NCBI GenBank assembly: GCA_049802875.1
Contig: JBARNH010000013.1
Location: forward strand, 1 to 21,970
Length of the DNA: 21,970 nt
Source: Lutacidiplasma sp049802875
GTDB taxonomy: Archaea > Thermoplasmatota > Thermoplasmata > Lutacidiplasmatales > UBA184
Reading direction: 5' to 3'
The translations under genes were made by a program, and so were the position numbers. Below are positions 1 to 8,161 of the stretch, piece by piece. Every line of letters starts with the position of its first letter. Position 1 is the stretch's first letter. Under the pieces are notes generated by a model. That model was not told the DNA's origin. It was given only the letters and a program-made list of their open reading frames with translations, and ran no database searches.

Positions 1-1
1 G

Positions 2-157
2 GCTCCGGGCGCGGGACCGGGATTCACCGCACCGCCGTTGGCCGCTGCGGCCCCCGCCGCGACCCCGGCGGGCGGGCTGAAGCCGTGCCCGAACTGCGCG
101 AAGGAGATCCCGCCCGAGTACCTCGTCTGTCCGTTCTGCGGCGCGGTCACTCAGTAG
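2..157 (+). CDS. C-terminal zinc-ribbon end of a truncated gene
   Basis: Only the last 51 codons lie in the window, so the identity of the main body is unknown. The visible part is an Ala/Pro/Gly-rich linker of about 26 residues followed by a compact zinc ribbon, CPNC then ten residues then CPFC, and the chain stops five residues later at TAG (155-157). The frame is fixed by the four correctly spaced cysteines. The same arrangement, a flexible low-complexity linker followed by CxxC-x10-CxxC at the very C terminus, recurs in two membrane-anchored proteins of this window (9530-10609 and 13006-15117). This one may therefore also be a membrane or surface protein with a cytoplasmic zinc finger, but nothing upstream is visible to test that. 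Confidence 0.75.
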   Translation, partial: APGAGPGFTAPPLAAAAPAATPAGGLKPCPNCAKEIPPEYLVCPFCGAVTQ

Positions 158-189
158 GCGGGTCGGACCCGGCGCCAACCCTTTCCCAA

Positions 190-200
190 ACCGTTAAGCA
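190..200 (+). promoter_or_regulatory. Candidate TATA-like box for ahcY
   Basis: A CCGTTAAGCA element (TTAAG at 194-198) sits 31-35 bases before the ATG at 229. In a GC-rich context this is the only AT-rich patch in the gap, and its spacing fits an archaeal TATA box with a very short leader. The same TTAAG/TTTAAG core precedes other genes here (17264, 18808). Confidence 0.4.
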
Positions 201-228
201 GTAACCGGCCTCGCACGACCGGCTCGCG

Positions 229-1461
229 ATGGCGGAGGACCTCGAACGGGGACGCCAGAAGGTCGACTGGGCGCGGTCGCACATGCCCGTGCTGGAGGGG
301 GTCCGGCACCGGTTCGAGACCGAGCGACCGTTCCGGGGGCTCACCCTCTCGTTGGTGCTGCACGTCGAGGCCAAGACCGCTGCGCTCGCGCTCGCCCTGA
401 GCACCGGCGGGGCGGATGTTCGAGTCGCCGCTGGTAACCCATTGTCGACGGACGACGACGCGGTGGCGGCGCTCCGCGAAGCCGGCATCGAAACCTGGGC
501 CCAGAAGGGAGAGTCGGTCGCGGAGTACCGGGCCGGCATCGTCGCGATGCGGGACGCCGACCCCGACGTGATCGTCGACGACGGTGCGGACCTCGTGGCG
601 CTGGTACACTCCTCTCGGAAGGACCGCGGCAAGATCCGAGGGTCGACCGAGGAGACCACCACGGGGATCACTCGTCTGCGCGCGCTCGAGAAGGAGGGCA
701 CGCTGATGTTCCCGGCGATCGCGGTCAACGACGCGGACATGAAGCACCTCTTCGACAACCGGTACGGCACGGGCCAGTCGACCCTGGACGGGATCCTGAC
801 GGCCACGAACCTCCTGATCGCGGGGAAGGTCTGCGTCGTCGCCGGCTACGGCTGGGCCGGCAAGGGAGTCACCTCGCGCCTTGCCGGTCTCGGCGGTGAC
901 GTCGTCGTGACCGAGGTCGACCCCGTGCGCGCGCTCGAGGCGCGGTTCGACGGATTCCGGGTGATGCCGATGCTGGACGCCGCCCGGATCGCCGACCTGA
1001 TCGTCACGGTCACCGGAACGACGAGCGTCGTCCGCGATGAACACTTTCGAGTCCTGAAGGACGGCTGCCTGCTCGCGAACTCGGGCCACTTCGACGTGGA
1101 GATCTCCCGCGCGGACCTGGAGGGTCTGGCCGTCTCCCACCGAACTGTGCGGCCCCGGGTCGAGGAGTACCGGTTCGCGGACGGACGGCGGGCCTACCTG
1201 TTGGGCGAGGGACGACTCATCAACCTGGCCGCCGGTCAGGGTCACCCGGTCGAGATCATGGACCTCTCGTTCGCCCTGCAGGCGCTCAGCGTAGAACACC
1301 TGGTGAAGCACGGGGGCTCGATGACGCCCCGGGTTCACGCCGTCCCGGCCGAGATCGACCGTGCGGTGGCGATCGCGGCGCTCCCGTCGATGGGGGTCCG
1401 CCTCGATGAGCCGACCGAGGCGCAGAAGAGATACGGGGTCGAGTGGAAGGAGGGGACGTGA
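229..1461 (+). CDS. ahcY: Adenosylhomocysteinase (S-adenosylhomocysteine or S-inosylhomocysteine hydrolase)
   Basis: A 410-residue NAD-dependent hydrolase that splits S-adenosylhomocysteine, the product of SAM-dependent methylation, into homocysteine and adenosine. Visible hallmarks are NPLSTDDD (70-77), the substrate residues DDGAD (117-121), EETTTG (141-146), Lys172 with Asp176-Asn177 in the KHLFDNRYG segment, and the NAD-binding GYGWAGKG (206-213). The length matches the short archaeal form. One point is odd: the segment after the conserved His45 reads HVEAKTA. By recall, animal enzymes have HMTVETA and many bacterial ones HMTIQTA, so the position that contacts the adenine amino group (Glu59 in the human enzyme) is Lys49 here. 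This raises the possibility that the substrate is S-inosylhomocysteine, as reported for a methanogen homologue. The gene overlaps gcvH by 4 bases (GTGA). Confidence 0.93.
   Translation: MAEDLERGRQKVDWARSHMPVLEGVRHRFETERPFRGLTLSLVLHVEAKTAALALALSTGGADVRVAAGNPLSTDDDAVAALREAGIETWAQKGESVAEYRAGIVAMRDADPDVIVDDGADLVALVHSSRKDRGKIRGSTEETTTGITRLRALEKEGTLMFPAIAVNDADMKHLFDNRYGTGQSTLDGILTATNLLIAGKVCVVAGYGWAGKGVTSRLAGLGGDVVVTEVDPVRALEARFDGFRVMPMLDAARIADLIVTVTGTTSVVRDEHFRVLKDGCLLANSGHFDVEISRADLEGLAVSHRTVRPRVEEYRFADGRRAYLLGEGRLINLAAGQGHPVEIMDLSFALQALSVEHLVKHGGSMTPRVHAVPAEIDRAVAIAALPSMGVRLDEPTEAQKRYGVEWKEGT
1449..1455 (+). promoter_or_regulatory. Shine-Dalgarno site that fixes the gcvH start
   Basis: GGAGGGG inside the last codons of ahcY lies two bases before GTG at 1458, with the GGAGG core four bases away. 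It supports initiation at 1458 and not at the upstream in-frame GTG at 1443, which would add five residues and leave no room for this site. Confidence 0.6.
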
Positions 1462-1853
1462 GCGAGGGAACGATCCCGGCCGAACTCCGGTACACAAAGA
1501 GCCACGAATGGGTCCGACTCGACGGGGACGTGATGACGGTCGGGATCACCGACCATGCGCAGTCGGAGCTCACCGACATCGTCTTCGTCGACCTCAAGCT
1601 CAAGTCGATGGCCGCGACCGCCGGCGCCTCCGTGCTCGTCCTCGAGTCGGTGAAGACGGTCGCCGACGTCTACGCGCCCGCGAGCGGGACCATCACCGAG
1701 GTGAACGCCGAATTGAAGGCGCACCCGGAGTACATCAACAAGTCTCCCTACGCCGAGGGGTGGGTCTTCCGCCTGAAGCTCTCCGCGCCGGCCGACCCCG
1801 CGACCCTTCTCTCGGCGGACGAGTATCGCGCGTTCGTGGCGTCGGGCGGCTAG
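1458..1853 (+). CDS. gcvH: Glycine cleavage system H protein
   Basis: A 131-residue lipoyl carrier protein. The diagnostic motif is VLESVKTVADVYAPASG, with the lipoylated lysine at Lys66 of the 131-residue chain; the N-terminal YTKSHEWV segment is also typical of GcvH. In the glycine cleavage complex the lipoyl arm carries the aminomethyl group from the P protein to the T protein, which passes the one-carbon unit to a folate or pterin carrier. The start is taken as GTG 1458, which overlaps the ahcY stop as GTGA and follows a strong Shine-Dalgarno site. P, T and L proteins are not in the window. Pairing with ahcY suggests a one-carbon/methyl-cycle operon. A role as a lipoate-relay protein is an alternative that the sequence cannot decide. 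Confidence 0.95.
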   Translation: MSEGTIPAELRYTKSHEWVRLDGDVMTVGITDHAQSELTDIVFVDLKLKSMAATAGASVLVLESVKTVADVYAPASGTITEVNAELKAHPEYINKSPYAEGWVFRLKLSAPADPATLLSADEYRAFVASGG

Positions 1854-1863
1854 CGCGGTCGCG

Positions 1864-3771
1864 CTACTTTCCCTCGAACTTCGGCGGCCGCCGCTCGAGG
1901 AACGCGTGCATCCCCTCCGTGCGGTCCGCCGTGCTGAAGGTGTGTCCGGCCGATTCGGCTTCGATATGGAGCGCGCTCGCCGTGGAGGCGTCGACCCCGC
2001 GGTCGATGACCTGCTTCACCCACCGGACCGCGAGCGGCGCGTTGCCGGCGATCGTCTCCGCGATCTCTGCGACCGCCCCTCGGGCGGACCCCGCCGGGAC
2101 CACCCGGGCGACGAACCCCAACCGGAACGCCTCCTCCGCGCTGATGCGCGCCCCCGTGTAGACGAGCATCTTCGTCCGCGCCCGGCCGATGAGGCGCGTC
2201 AGGCGCGTCGCCCCGCCCATCCCGGGATGGATCCCGAGACTGACCTCGGGGAGTCCGAGCTGGGCCCCCTCGGCGGCGACGATGAAGTCGGCCGCGAGCG
2301 CGAGCTCGAGACCCCCACCGAACGCGTACCCTTCTACGAGGGCAATGACCGGGGTCGGGAACCGCTCTACCCGCTCGGCGACCCGCTGGCCCAGGAAGCC
2401 GAACTCGACCCCCTCGGCGAGGGTCTTCTTCGACATCTCCTCGATGTCGGCGCCGGCCGCGAACACCGGCGATGAGCCGGCGAGGACCACGACCCGAAGA
2501 CCGGGGGACGACTCGAGGTCACGGAAGCACGACTCGACCTGCGTCAAAAGCTCGGAATTGAGCGAGTTGAGCACCTCCGGTCGGTCGAGGAGAACCCACG
2601 CGACCGGACCGCTCCGTTCCACCCGCACGAGGGCGAGCGGCCAGCGACGTTCCCCGCGGGCGGCGCGATCTCGAAGAGCCTGGGCGACCGGGAAGTTGCC
2701 GGGCCAGCGCCGGGCGTAGGCGTCCACCAACTGAAGTCCCTCGGCGATGCCGACCGTCGAGAGCTGGGCGAACGGACCCCACTTCCTCCGGAGTCCCACG
2801 GTCGCGCCCCGGTCGACCGCCTCGGGGGTCGCCACCCCCTCCTCCACGAGTCGCGTGGCGATCCCGATCGTGAGCCCGAGCAGCCGGTCCCGGACGGCCG
2901 CCTTCTTCTCCGGCTCGACGACGGCGTCCTTCCACGGCCACGGTTTCGCGCTCCGGTACTGTTCCTCGAGTCGCTTCGAGGGAGCGTAGGCGGGCCCGAA
3001 CGCTCGGTAGAGCGAGGTCTCGGCGTGGAACGCGATGGTCGTCCCGGTGACGTTCATCAGCTCGAACGGCCCCAACGAGGCACCGAACAGCTCGCGGCCG
3101 ACCTCTTCGATCGTCGCGAGACTGGCGACCTGCTCCTCGACGATCCGCGCTGCCTCGTTGAGGTAGGGGACAAAGAACCGGTTGACGCAGAACCCCGCGC
3201 GGTCGGCGGTTTCGATCGGGATTTTGCGAAGAAGGTAGCAGAATCGCTCCAGTTCGGAGAGCGTCGGTCGGTCGGTCGCGCGGCCCCCGATGATCTCGAC
3301 GAGCTTGTTGATCGCCGCCGGATAGAAGAAGTGAAGACCGGCGAACCGACCCGGACGCGGAAACCCCTCGGCGAGGGCGGTCACCGAGAGCGACGAGGTG
3401 TTGGTCGCGACGATCGCCTCCTCGGTGACGAGCGGGGCGACCTCGGCGAAGAGTGCCTGCTTCACGGCCTCCTCCTCGAAGACCGCTTCGATGACCAGCG
3501 CCGCGCCCCGGACCGCCTCCTTGAGGTCGGTCGTGAACGTCACCCGGCCCAGCACCTCGTCCCGTTTCGAGGGAGTGAGCTTCTTTCGCTCGACCGCCCC
3601 GGCGAGCATCTTCTCGATCAAACCGCGGCCGCGAGCGATCGAGGGCGCGTCGACGTCGCGGACTCGAACCGTGAATCCCGCCTGAGCGCACGCCTGGGCG
3701 ATCCCGCTTCCCATGTTCCCGCCCCCGAGCACGGTGACGGTGGCCGGAGGACGGAGCGAAGGAGTGTCCAT
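1864..3771 (-). CDS. 3-hydroxyacyl-CoA dehydrogenase / enoyl-CoA hydratase fusion
   Basis: A 635-residue bifunctional enzyme. The N-terminal half is an NAD-dependent 3-hydroxyacyl-CoA dehydrogenase, with the Rossmann motif GGGNMGSG (16-23), catalytic His147 in GLHFFYPA and its partner Glu159 in KLVEIIGG. The C-terminal half (about 385-635) is a crotonase-fold enoyl-CoA hydratase, with oxyanion segment FAAGADI and both acid/base residues, Glu489 (GGGLE) and Glu509 (LPE). Together they hydrate an enoyl-CoA and oxidise the 3-hydroxyacyl-CoA. In archaea this domain order occurs in fatty-acid beta-oxidation and in crotonyl-CoA to acetoacetyl-CoA conversion (for example in the 3-hydroxypropionate/4-hydroxybutyrate cycle); the substrate is not decided here. 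The start at ATG 3771 is chosen because an AGGGGA site precedes it and homology begins nine residues later. The frame is open further upstream, but that part covers the predicted promoter. Confidence 0.92.
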   Translation of the reverse strand: MDTPSLRPPATVTVLGGGNMGSGIAQACAQAGFTVRVRDVDAPSIARGRGLIEKMLAGAVERKKLTPSKRDEVLGRVTFTTDLKEAVRGAALVIEAVFEEEAVKQALFAEVAPLVTEEAIVATNTSSLSVTALAEGFPRPGRFAGLHFFYPAAINKLVEIIGGRATDRPTLSELERFCYLLRKIPIETADRAGFCVNRFFVPYLNEAARIVEEQVASLATIEEVGRELFGASLGPFELMNVTGTTIAFHAETSLYRAFGPAYAPSKRLEEQYRSAKPWPWKDAVVEPEKKAAVRDRLLGLTIGIATRLVEEGVATPEAVDRGATVGLRRKWGPFAQLSTVGIAEGLQLVDAYARRWPGNFPVAQALRDRAARGERRWPLALVRVERSGPVAWVLLDRPEVLNSLNSELLTQVESCFRDLESSPGLRVVVLAGSSPVFAAGADIEEMSKKTLAEGVEFGFLGQRVAERVERFPTPVIALVEGYAFGGGLELALAADFIVAAEGAQLGLPEVSLGIHPGMGGATRLTRLIGRARTKMLVYTGARISAEEAFRLGFVARVVPAGSARGAVAEIAETIAGNAPLAVRWVKQVIDRGVDASTASALHIEAESAGHTFSTADRTEGMHAFLERRPPKFEGK

Positions 3772-3825
3772 GCGTTCCCCTGGCGCCGAGCCGACGTCTC
3801 CCCTCGCGCGGAGCAGGGACTCCCC

Positions 3826-3835
3826 GATATAATCG
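3826..3835 (-). promoter_or_regulatory. Candidate TATA box for the HAD/ECH fusion gene
   Basis: On the minus strand the site reads CGATTATATC, a good archaeal TATA-like element in a very GC-rich region. It lies 55-64 bases before the ATG at 3771, which implies a leader of about 30 bases containing the AGGGGA site. Confidence 0.5.
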
Positions 3836-3880
3836 TTCGGCCCGCCCCCGCGGGCTCCGAGGCGACGGCCCCGAAAGCTC

Positions 3881-3888
3881 CCTAAAGG
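3881..3888 (+). promoter_or_regulatory. Candidate TATA-like box for the GNAT gene
   Basis: CCTAAAGG lies 23-30 bases before the ATG at 3911, the spacing expected for a leaderless archaeal transcript. It is the weakest of the TATA-like elements listed here. Confidence 0.35.
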
Positions 3889-3910
3889 TCGCACGGCTGC
3901 GCTCGAGGAA

Positions 3911-4765
3911 ATGGACGAGGGGAACTCTCCCGACATCGACGCGGCGCTCGAGACCGAACGTCAGTTCGTCCTCACGCTGGGGGGCTTAGTCCTCGGGGTG
4001 GCGGGGGCCCGCCTCGTGACCCACGAGCGACTCCCGGTCCCGAGGTTCAATTTCGTCGAGGAGATCGAGGTCGGCCCGGAGCGTCAGAGCGCGTTCTTCG
4101 AGCGGGCGCTCGACCACTACTTCCAGCGGGCGCTTCGACCCACCTTTCGAGTCCGGCTCCCCGTCACTCCGCACATCGACGCCGGGCTGCGTCGGTTCGG
4201 GTTCACCCCTCGGCCGACGCCCCTGGTGCTCTTCCTGAGTGAATCGCCGACCGTTCCCCCCACCCTCTCCGCCGGAACGGTCCGTCCCGCGGTACCCTCC
4301 GAACTCGACCTCGTAGCGTCGTTCTGGACCGCAGCGCAGGAACGGGCGGAATTCCGGGCGGCCCTCGACGTGGCCTGGTCCCACCCCAACGCCTCCGAAC
4401 GTCTCCAGCCGATCCTCGCGTTCCGCGACGGCGAGGCGATCTCGGCCGCGCTCGTCTACCGGTACCGGCAAATGGCCGGGATCTACGCCGTCGCGACCCG
4501 TCCCGACGCCCGCGGGCTCGGCGGGGCCTCGGACGTCGTTCGGTTCGCTACGGCGAACGACCCCGCCGGCCCCGGCGTACGCTATTCGATCTTCTCGGAT
4601 TCCTCCCGCCTCGAGTCGAGGTTGCGAGCGCTCGGGTTCTCGCGGGCGCGCTCGTTCCGCGAATACGAGCTCCCGAGCGGAGCGGAACTGACGCTCGCTC
4701 CCGCCGGCCCGGCGGGACCCCCGCGCTGGCGGCCCCCGCGGACTCGGACGGTGGCCCGAGAATAG
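3911..4765 (+). CDS. GNAT-family N-acetyltransferase
   Basis: A 284-residue protein whose C-terminal half carries the GNAT acetyl-CoA binding motif. The strand IYAVATRPDARGLGGAS (191-207) contains the RxxGxGG-type pyrophosphate loop (Arg-Gly-Leu-Gly-Gly) and is followed by a helix. The segment near 225-250 (SSRLESRLRALGFSRARSF) matches the usual GNAT end, 'later helix, then GF'. The N-terminal half has its own RLPVTPHIDAGLRRFGFTPRP segment, which resembles the end of a second GNAT fold. The protein may therefore be a tandem GNAT with a degenerate first domain; this is inferred by eye. The acceptor is unknown. The gene diverges from the acyl-CoA fusion gene and converges on ppsA with 13 bases between stops. 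The C-terminal tail (265-284) is Pro/Arg-rich and probably unstructured. Confidence 0.72.
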   Translation: MDEGNSPDIDAALETERQFVLTLGGLVLGVAGARLVTHERLPVPRFNFVEEIEVGPERQSAFFERALDHYFQRALRPTFRVRLPVTPHIDAGLRRFGFTPRPTPLVLFLSESPTVPPTLSAGTVRPAVPSELDLVASFWTAAQERAEFRAALDVAWSHPNASERLQPILAFRDGEAISAALVYRYRQMAGIYAVATRPDARGLGGASDVVRFATANDPAGPGVRYSIFSDSSRLESRLRALGFSRARSFREYELPSGAELTLAPAGPAGPPRWRPPRTRTVARE

Positions 4766-4778
4766 CCGTTCGGGGTCG

Positions 4779-7127
4779 CTAGGGTATGCGCCGCATGCTC
4801 GCGAGTTTCATCCGCTGTTCCAGCGACGCGATCGTCCGGATGGTCGAGGTGACGGTGTCGGCGTTCAGCGAGATCGAGTCGATCCCCTCCCGAACGAGGA
4901 ACTCCGCGAACTCCGGGTACACGCTCGGGCCCTGCCCGCAGATGCCGACGCTGCGCCCCTCCGCGTGGGCCCCGTCGATCAAGAGCTGGATCGCGCGCAG
5001 CACCGCGGGGTCGCGCTCGTCGAAGTAGCCCATCCGCCCGAGCGTCTCGGAATCCCGGTCCGCGCCGAGCACCAGCTGGGTAAGGTCGTTCGACCCGATC
5101 GAGAACCCGTCGCAGTGCTTCGAGAACTCTCGAGCGAGGAGGACCGTGGACGGGACCTCGGCCATCAGGTACAGTTGGAAATCGCGGGACCGCCGAAGGC
5201 CCTGGGCGCGCATCATCTCGGCGATCTCCTCGAGCTCCCAAGTGTTGCGAACGAACGGGAGCATCACCATCGCGTTCTTGAGTCCCATTTCGGTCCGCAC
5301 GCGATGGATCGCCTCGAGCTCGCAGAGGAACGCCGGCCGATAGATCGGCGAGATGTAGCGCGAGCATCCGCGCCAACCGATCATCGGGTTCTCTTCCATC
5401 GGTTCGAACTCCTCGCCGCCGGGCATCCCGCGATACTCGTTCGTCTTGAAGTCGGACGTGCGGATGATCACCGGCCGGGGATGGAAGGCTTGGCAGACCT
5501 TTCCGATCCCGTCGGCCAGCCGTTTGACGAGCTCGTCCTTCTTCCCCTTCTTGAGGAGGGCGAGGGGGTGCTCGCGCACGTGAGCGGTGAAAATGAATTC
5601 GATCCGCAGGAGGCCGACTCCCGAGACCGGGAGTCGAGCGTACTCCTCCGCTTTCTCGGGGACGCCGACGTTCACGTAGATCTTCGTCGCCGTGACCGGC
5701 ACGGAGTCGTGGCTGTGTCCGTGGGCGCTGGTCGGTGCGTCGGCGCCGGCCGCAGCCGCGGCGGCCTGCTTTCCTTTGAGGACCGCGCCTTTGTACACTG
5801 ACCCCGTCTTCCCGTCGACGGTGATCTCGTCCCCGTCGACGATCAGCTTGGTCGCCTCGCGGGTGCCGACCACGCAGGGGACTCCCAGTTCCCGGGAGAC
5901 GATGGCGGCGTGGCAGGTCATACCGCCCTCGTCGGTGACGATCGCCGACGCTTGGGACATCGCCGGAACCATGTCCGGCGTGGTCATGGAGGTGACCAGC
6001 ACCTCTCCGGCTTTCAGCTTGTCCATCTCCGCGGAGCCGTGAAGGATGCGCGCGATACCCGTTGCTACGCCGGGACTCGCCCCGAACCCCCGGAGGATGG
6101 GTTTCTCCTCCCCCCCGTCGTTCCCCATCCCGGCCGCATCGCCCGAACGACCGGAGCCGGACGCTGTAGACGTGGGGATGGTCGTCACGGGCCGGGCCTG
6201 GACGATGTAGAGCGCGTCTTTGTCGCCGCACCACTCCACGTCCATCGGACGTCGGTAGTGGGATTCAATGAGTCGGGCGAGCGAGACCAGCCGGGAGAGA
6301 CGGTGGTCGGAAAGCTTCTGGACGTTCCGCTCGTCGGCCGGGACCTGCTCCCGCCGGTTCCCGCCCTTCTCATCTCGGAGCAGCCGTACCCGCTGCTCAG
6401 ATATCTGTTTGTGCACGACCTTCTGGGTCGCGCCGTCGATCACGTAGTGGTCCGGGGTCACCTCGCCTCCGACGATCAACTCGCCCAGGCCAAGACCGGC
6501 CTCGACGATCATGTGGTTCTCGCCGGTGTTCGGGTCCCGGGTGAACAAGATTCCGCTGACCGTCGCGTCGACCATCTTCTGCACGAGCACGGCCAGTCGG
6601 ACCGCGGAGTGCTCGAATCCCTTCTTTTGACGGTAGACCAGGACTCTCGGGGTGAACAGCGAACCCCAGCATTTCTTGATCGCCTCGAGGATCGCGTCGA
6701 CGCCCGTCACGTTGAGGTAGGTATCCTGAAGACCGGCGAACGACGCCCCCTCAAGGTCCTCGAGCGTCGCGCTCGACCGCACGGCGGAGAAGCGGACCGA
6801 ATGTTGCCGGGCGAAACGCTCGTACGCGTCGGCGAGCGTCTTACGAAGTCCGGCGGGGAAGTCGGTCGATTCGAATGCGGCGCGGATCCGGCGAGACGCG
6901 GCGTCGACGGTTTCCGGCTGGTCAGAATGAATGGACGCCAGAGCGGCGGGAATCTCGGTGCGAAGGATCGTGGCGTCCGTGAACGCCTGGTAGGCCTCGG
7001 TGGTCACGACAAAGCCGGGGGGGACCGGGAGTCCTTGTCGGGTCAGTTCTCCTAGCTTGCCGGCCTTCCCGCCCACGAGCGGAAGGTCGGAGTCGGACAC
7101 GTCCTGAAGGTCCACGGTGTACGTCAC
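4779..7127 (-). CDS. ppsA: Phosphoenolpyruvate synthase (pyruvate, water dikinase)
   Basis: A 782-residue enzyme that makes PEP from pyruvate and ATP, releasing AMP and phosphate; this is the gluconeogenic entry point. Domains in order are the ATP-grasp nucleotide-binding domain (about 1-320, starting LVGGKAGKLGEL), the swivelling phosphohistidine domain with catalytic His406 in GGMTCHAAIVSRELG, and the C-terminal PEP/pyruvate TIM barrel with catalytic Cys730 in GICGQGPS. A low-complexity, Ala- and His-rich linker (about 453-475) joins the swivelling domain to the barrel. The start is GTG 7127, overlapping the stop of the preceding tRNA methyltransferase gene (GTGA), so translation is probably coupled. 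It is the last gene of the apgM - methyltransferase - ppsA operon, and length and motifs are complete. Confidence 0.95.
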   Translation of the reverse strand: MTYTVDLQDVSDSDLPLVGGKAGKLGELTRQGLPVPPGFVVTTEAYQAFTDATILRTEIPAALASIHSDQPETVDAASRRIRAAFESTDFPAGLRKTLADAYERFARQHSVRFSAVRSSATLEDLEGASFAGLQDTYLNVTGVDAILEAIKKCWGSLFTPRVLVYRQKKGFEHSAVRLAVLVQKMVDATVSGILFTRDPNTGENHMIVEAGLGLGELIVGGEVTPDHYVIDGATQKVVHKQISEQRVRLLRDEKGGNRREQVPADERNVQKLSDHRLSRLVSLARLIESHYRRPMDVEWCGDKDALYIVQARPVTTIPTSTASGSGRSGDAAGMGNDGGEEKPILRGFGASPGVATGIARILHGSAEMDKLKAGEVLVTSMTTPDMVPAMSQASAIVTDEGGMTCHAAIVSRELGVPCVVGTREATKLIVDGDEITVDGKTGSVYKGAVLKGKQAAAAAAGADAPTSAHGHSHDSVPVTATKIYVNVGVPEKAEEYARLPVSGVGLLRIEFIFTAHVREHPLALLKKGKKDELVKRLADGIGKVCQAFHPRPVIIRTSDFKTNEYRGMPGGEEFEPMEENPMIGWRGCSRYISPIYRPAFLCELEAIHRVRTEMGLKNAMVMLPFVRNTWELEEIAEMMRAQGLRRSRDFQLYLMAEVPSTVLLAREFSKHCDGFSIGSNDLTQLVLGADRDSETLGRMGYFDERDPAVLRAIQLLIDGAHAEGRSVGICGQGPSVYPEFAEFLVREGIDSISLNADTVTSTIRTIASLEQRMKLASMRRIP

Positions 7128-8161
7128 GACCGTTCACTCTCCTCGCGGGAGCGTTCCAACGTAAAGGCCATCAGGTCGGCGCCCGGCGAGTACGGGTGAA
7201 CGACGTGCTGTCCCGCGACTTGCCACTCGGACGGTTGGTCGAGAGTGCGTACCACCGCCTCCCCCCTGCGCTCGAACTCCGTGCGCGGGGTCACCTCGTA
7301 GTAGTAGAGACGTCCCCGGCGCGCGACCATCCGTGCCACCGACGGTAGGTACTTAATCCCTTCGTGAGGGAGATTCAGAATGACGCGCTCGGCGGGCTCC
7401 GCCGAGGGCACGAACTCCTCCACCGACCCCGTTCGAACGGTCACGCGACTCGCACGTTTCTGAAGAGCCAGCGACCGCCGGAGGAGCTCAATGGCCGCCG
7501 GATTCGAGTCCACGGCCGTGATCTCCCCGGCTCGGCCGTCCCGAGCGATCGTCAGCGCGAACGGTCCGACCCCGCAACAGAGGTCGTATACGCGGTCACC
7601 TCGTTCGACCTCCGCCGCCACTCGTGCGTGCTCGCGGGCCAATCGCGGGGAGAAGTACGCTCGCTCGAGATCGACCTCGATCTCTATCCCATTCTCCCGA
7701 TGACGAGTTCGCCAATCCCCCGATCCGGCGATGACCTCGAGGGAGCGGCGGCGCTCGGGTCCGTGGACGCCCCGGTCCGAGCCGACGATCCGTGCGCCAG
7801 GCACGAACGCGAGCAGAGCCGCGCCGATCTCTCCCGCCCGGCTGGCCATCTGTTCAGGAATCCGGACCAGGACAACGTCGCCGACGACATCGAACGAGCG
7901 TGGGAGGCGCGCGGACTCTTCGGGCTCGGGCGAGATCAGGTCACGGTAGTCGGCGGGACCCGGAGAGCGTACGCGCTCGAACTCACGCTCGGCGATTTCC
8001 CCCACCCCTTCGGGCACCGTCCGGCCTTCGACGATCGGTAGCGCAAGTCGGTCCCCTTCTCGCAGGATTTTGAGATCGGTCCGTAACAGTCCGTCGTCCC
8101 GCAAGGAACGGCGCAGCACTTCGCCGCGACCGCGCGGCACGATCAGCGCGCGATTTTTCAT
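7124..8161 (-). CDS. Trm5/TYW2-family tRNA methyltransferase
   Basis: A 345-residue SAM-dependent enzyme. The N-terminal part (about 1-45) resembles the D1 domain of Trm5/TYW2 proteins. The middle contains the family segment DLERAYFSPRLAREHARVA (164-182). The Rossmann SAM site is DLCCGVGPF (193-201), and the catalytic-loop motif NLPHEG is at 263-268. Trm5 methylates N1 of G37 next to the anticodon; TYW2 transfers an aminocarboxypropyl group in wyosine synthesis. The sequence fits the shared fold, and the NLPH motif does not let me separate the two with confidence. The start is ATG 8161, overlapping the apgM stop as ATGA; the frame is open for nine more codons upstream, but that stretch lies inside apgM. 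The gene sits between two gluconeogenic genes and overlaps both. Confidence 0.85.
   Translation of the reverse strand: MKNRALIVPRGRGEVLRRSLRDDGLLRTDLKILREGDRLALPIVEGRTVPEGVGEIAEREFERVRSPGPADYRDLISPEPEESARLPRSFDVVGDVVLVRIPEQMASRAGEIGAALLAFVPGARIVGSDRGVHGPERRRSLEVIAGSGDWRTRHRENGIEIEVDLERAYFSPRLAREHARVAAEVERGDRVYDLCCGVGPFALTIARDGRAGEITAVDSNPAAIELLRRSLALQKRASRVTVRTGSVEEFVPSAEPAERVILNLPHEGIKYLPSVARMVARRGRLYYYEVTPRTEFERRGEAVVRTLDQPSEWQVAGQHVVHPYSPGADLMAFTLERSREESERS

Noticed and set aside
151..1497. 448-codon open frame on the minus strand across ahcY
   Set aside because: It is antisense to a full-length, motif-complete ahcY. Its product is Arg/Asp/His-rich, as expected from reading GC-rich codons backwards, and has no recognisable domain.
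2519..3691. 390-codon frame inside the HAD/ECH gene
   Set aside because: Same strand, shifted frame, Arg/Gly-rich product; the true frame has catalytic residues of both domains.
3772..3936. N-terminal extension of the HAD/ECH fusion to 3936
   Set aside because: The extra 55 residues are Arg/Gly/Ser-rich, have no homology to the family and cover the predicted TATA box and the start of the divergent GNAT gene.
4582..6234. 550-codon open frame on the minus strand in another frame of ppsA
   Set aside because: The frame overlaps intact ppsA in a shifted frame and is Arg/Gly/Asp-rich without any domain. GC-rich DNA gives such long shadow frames.
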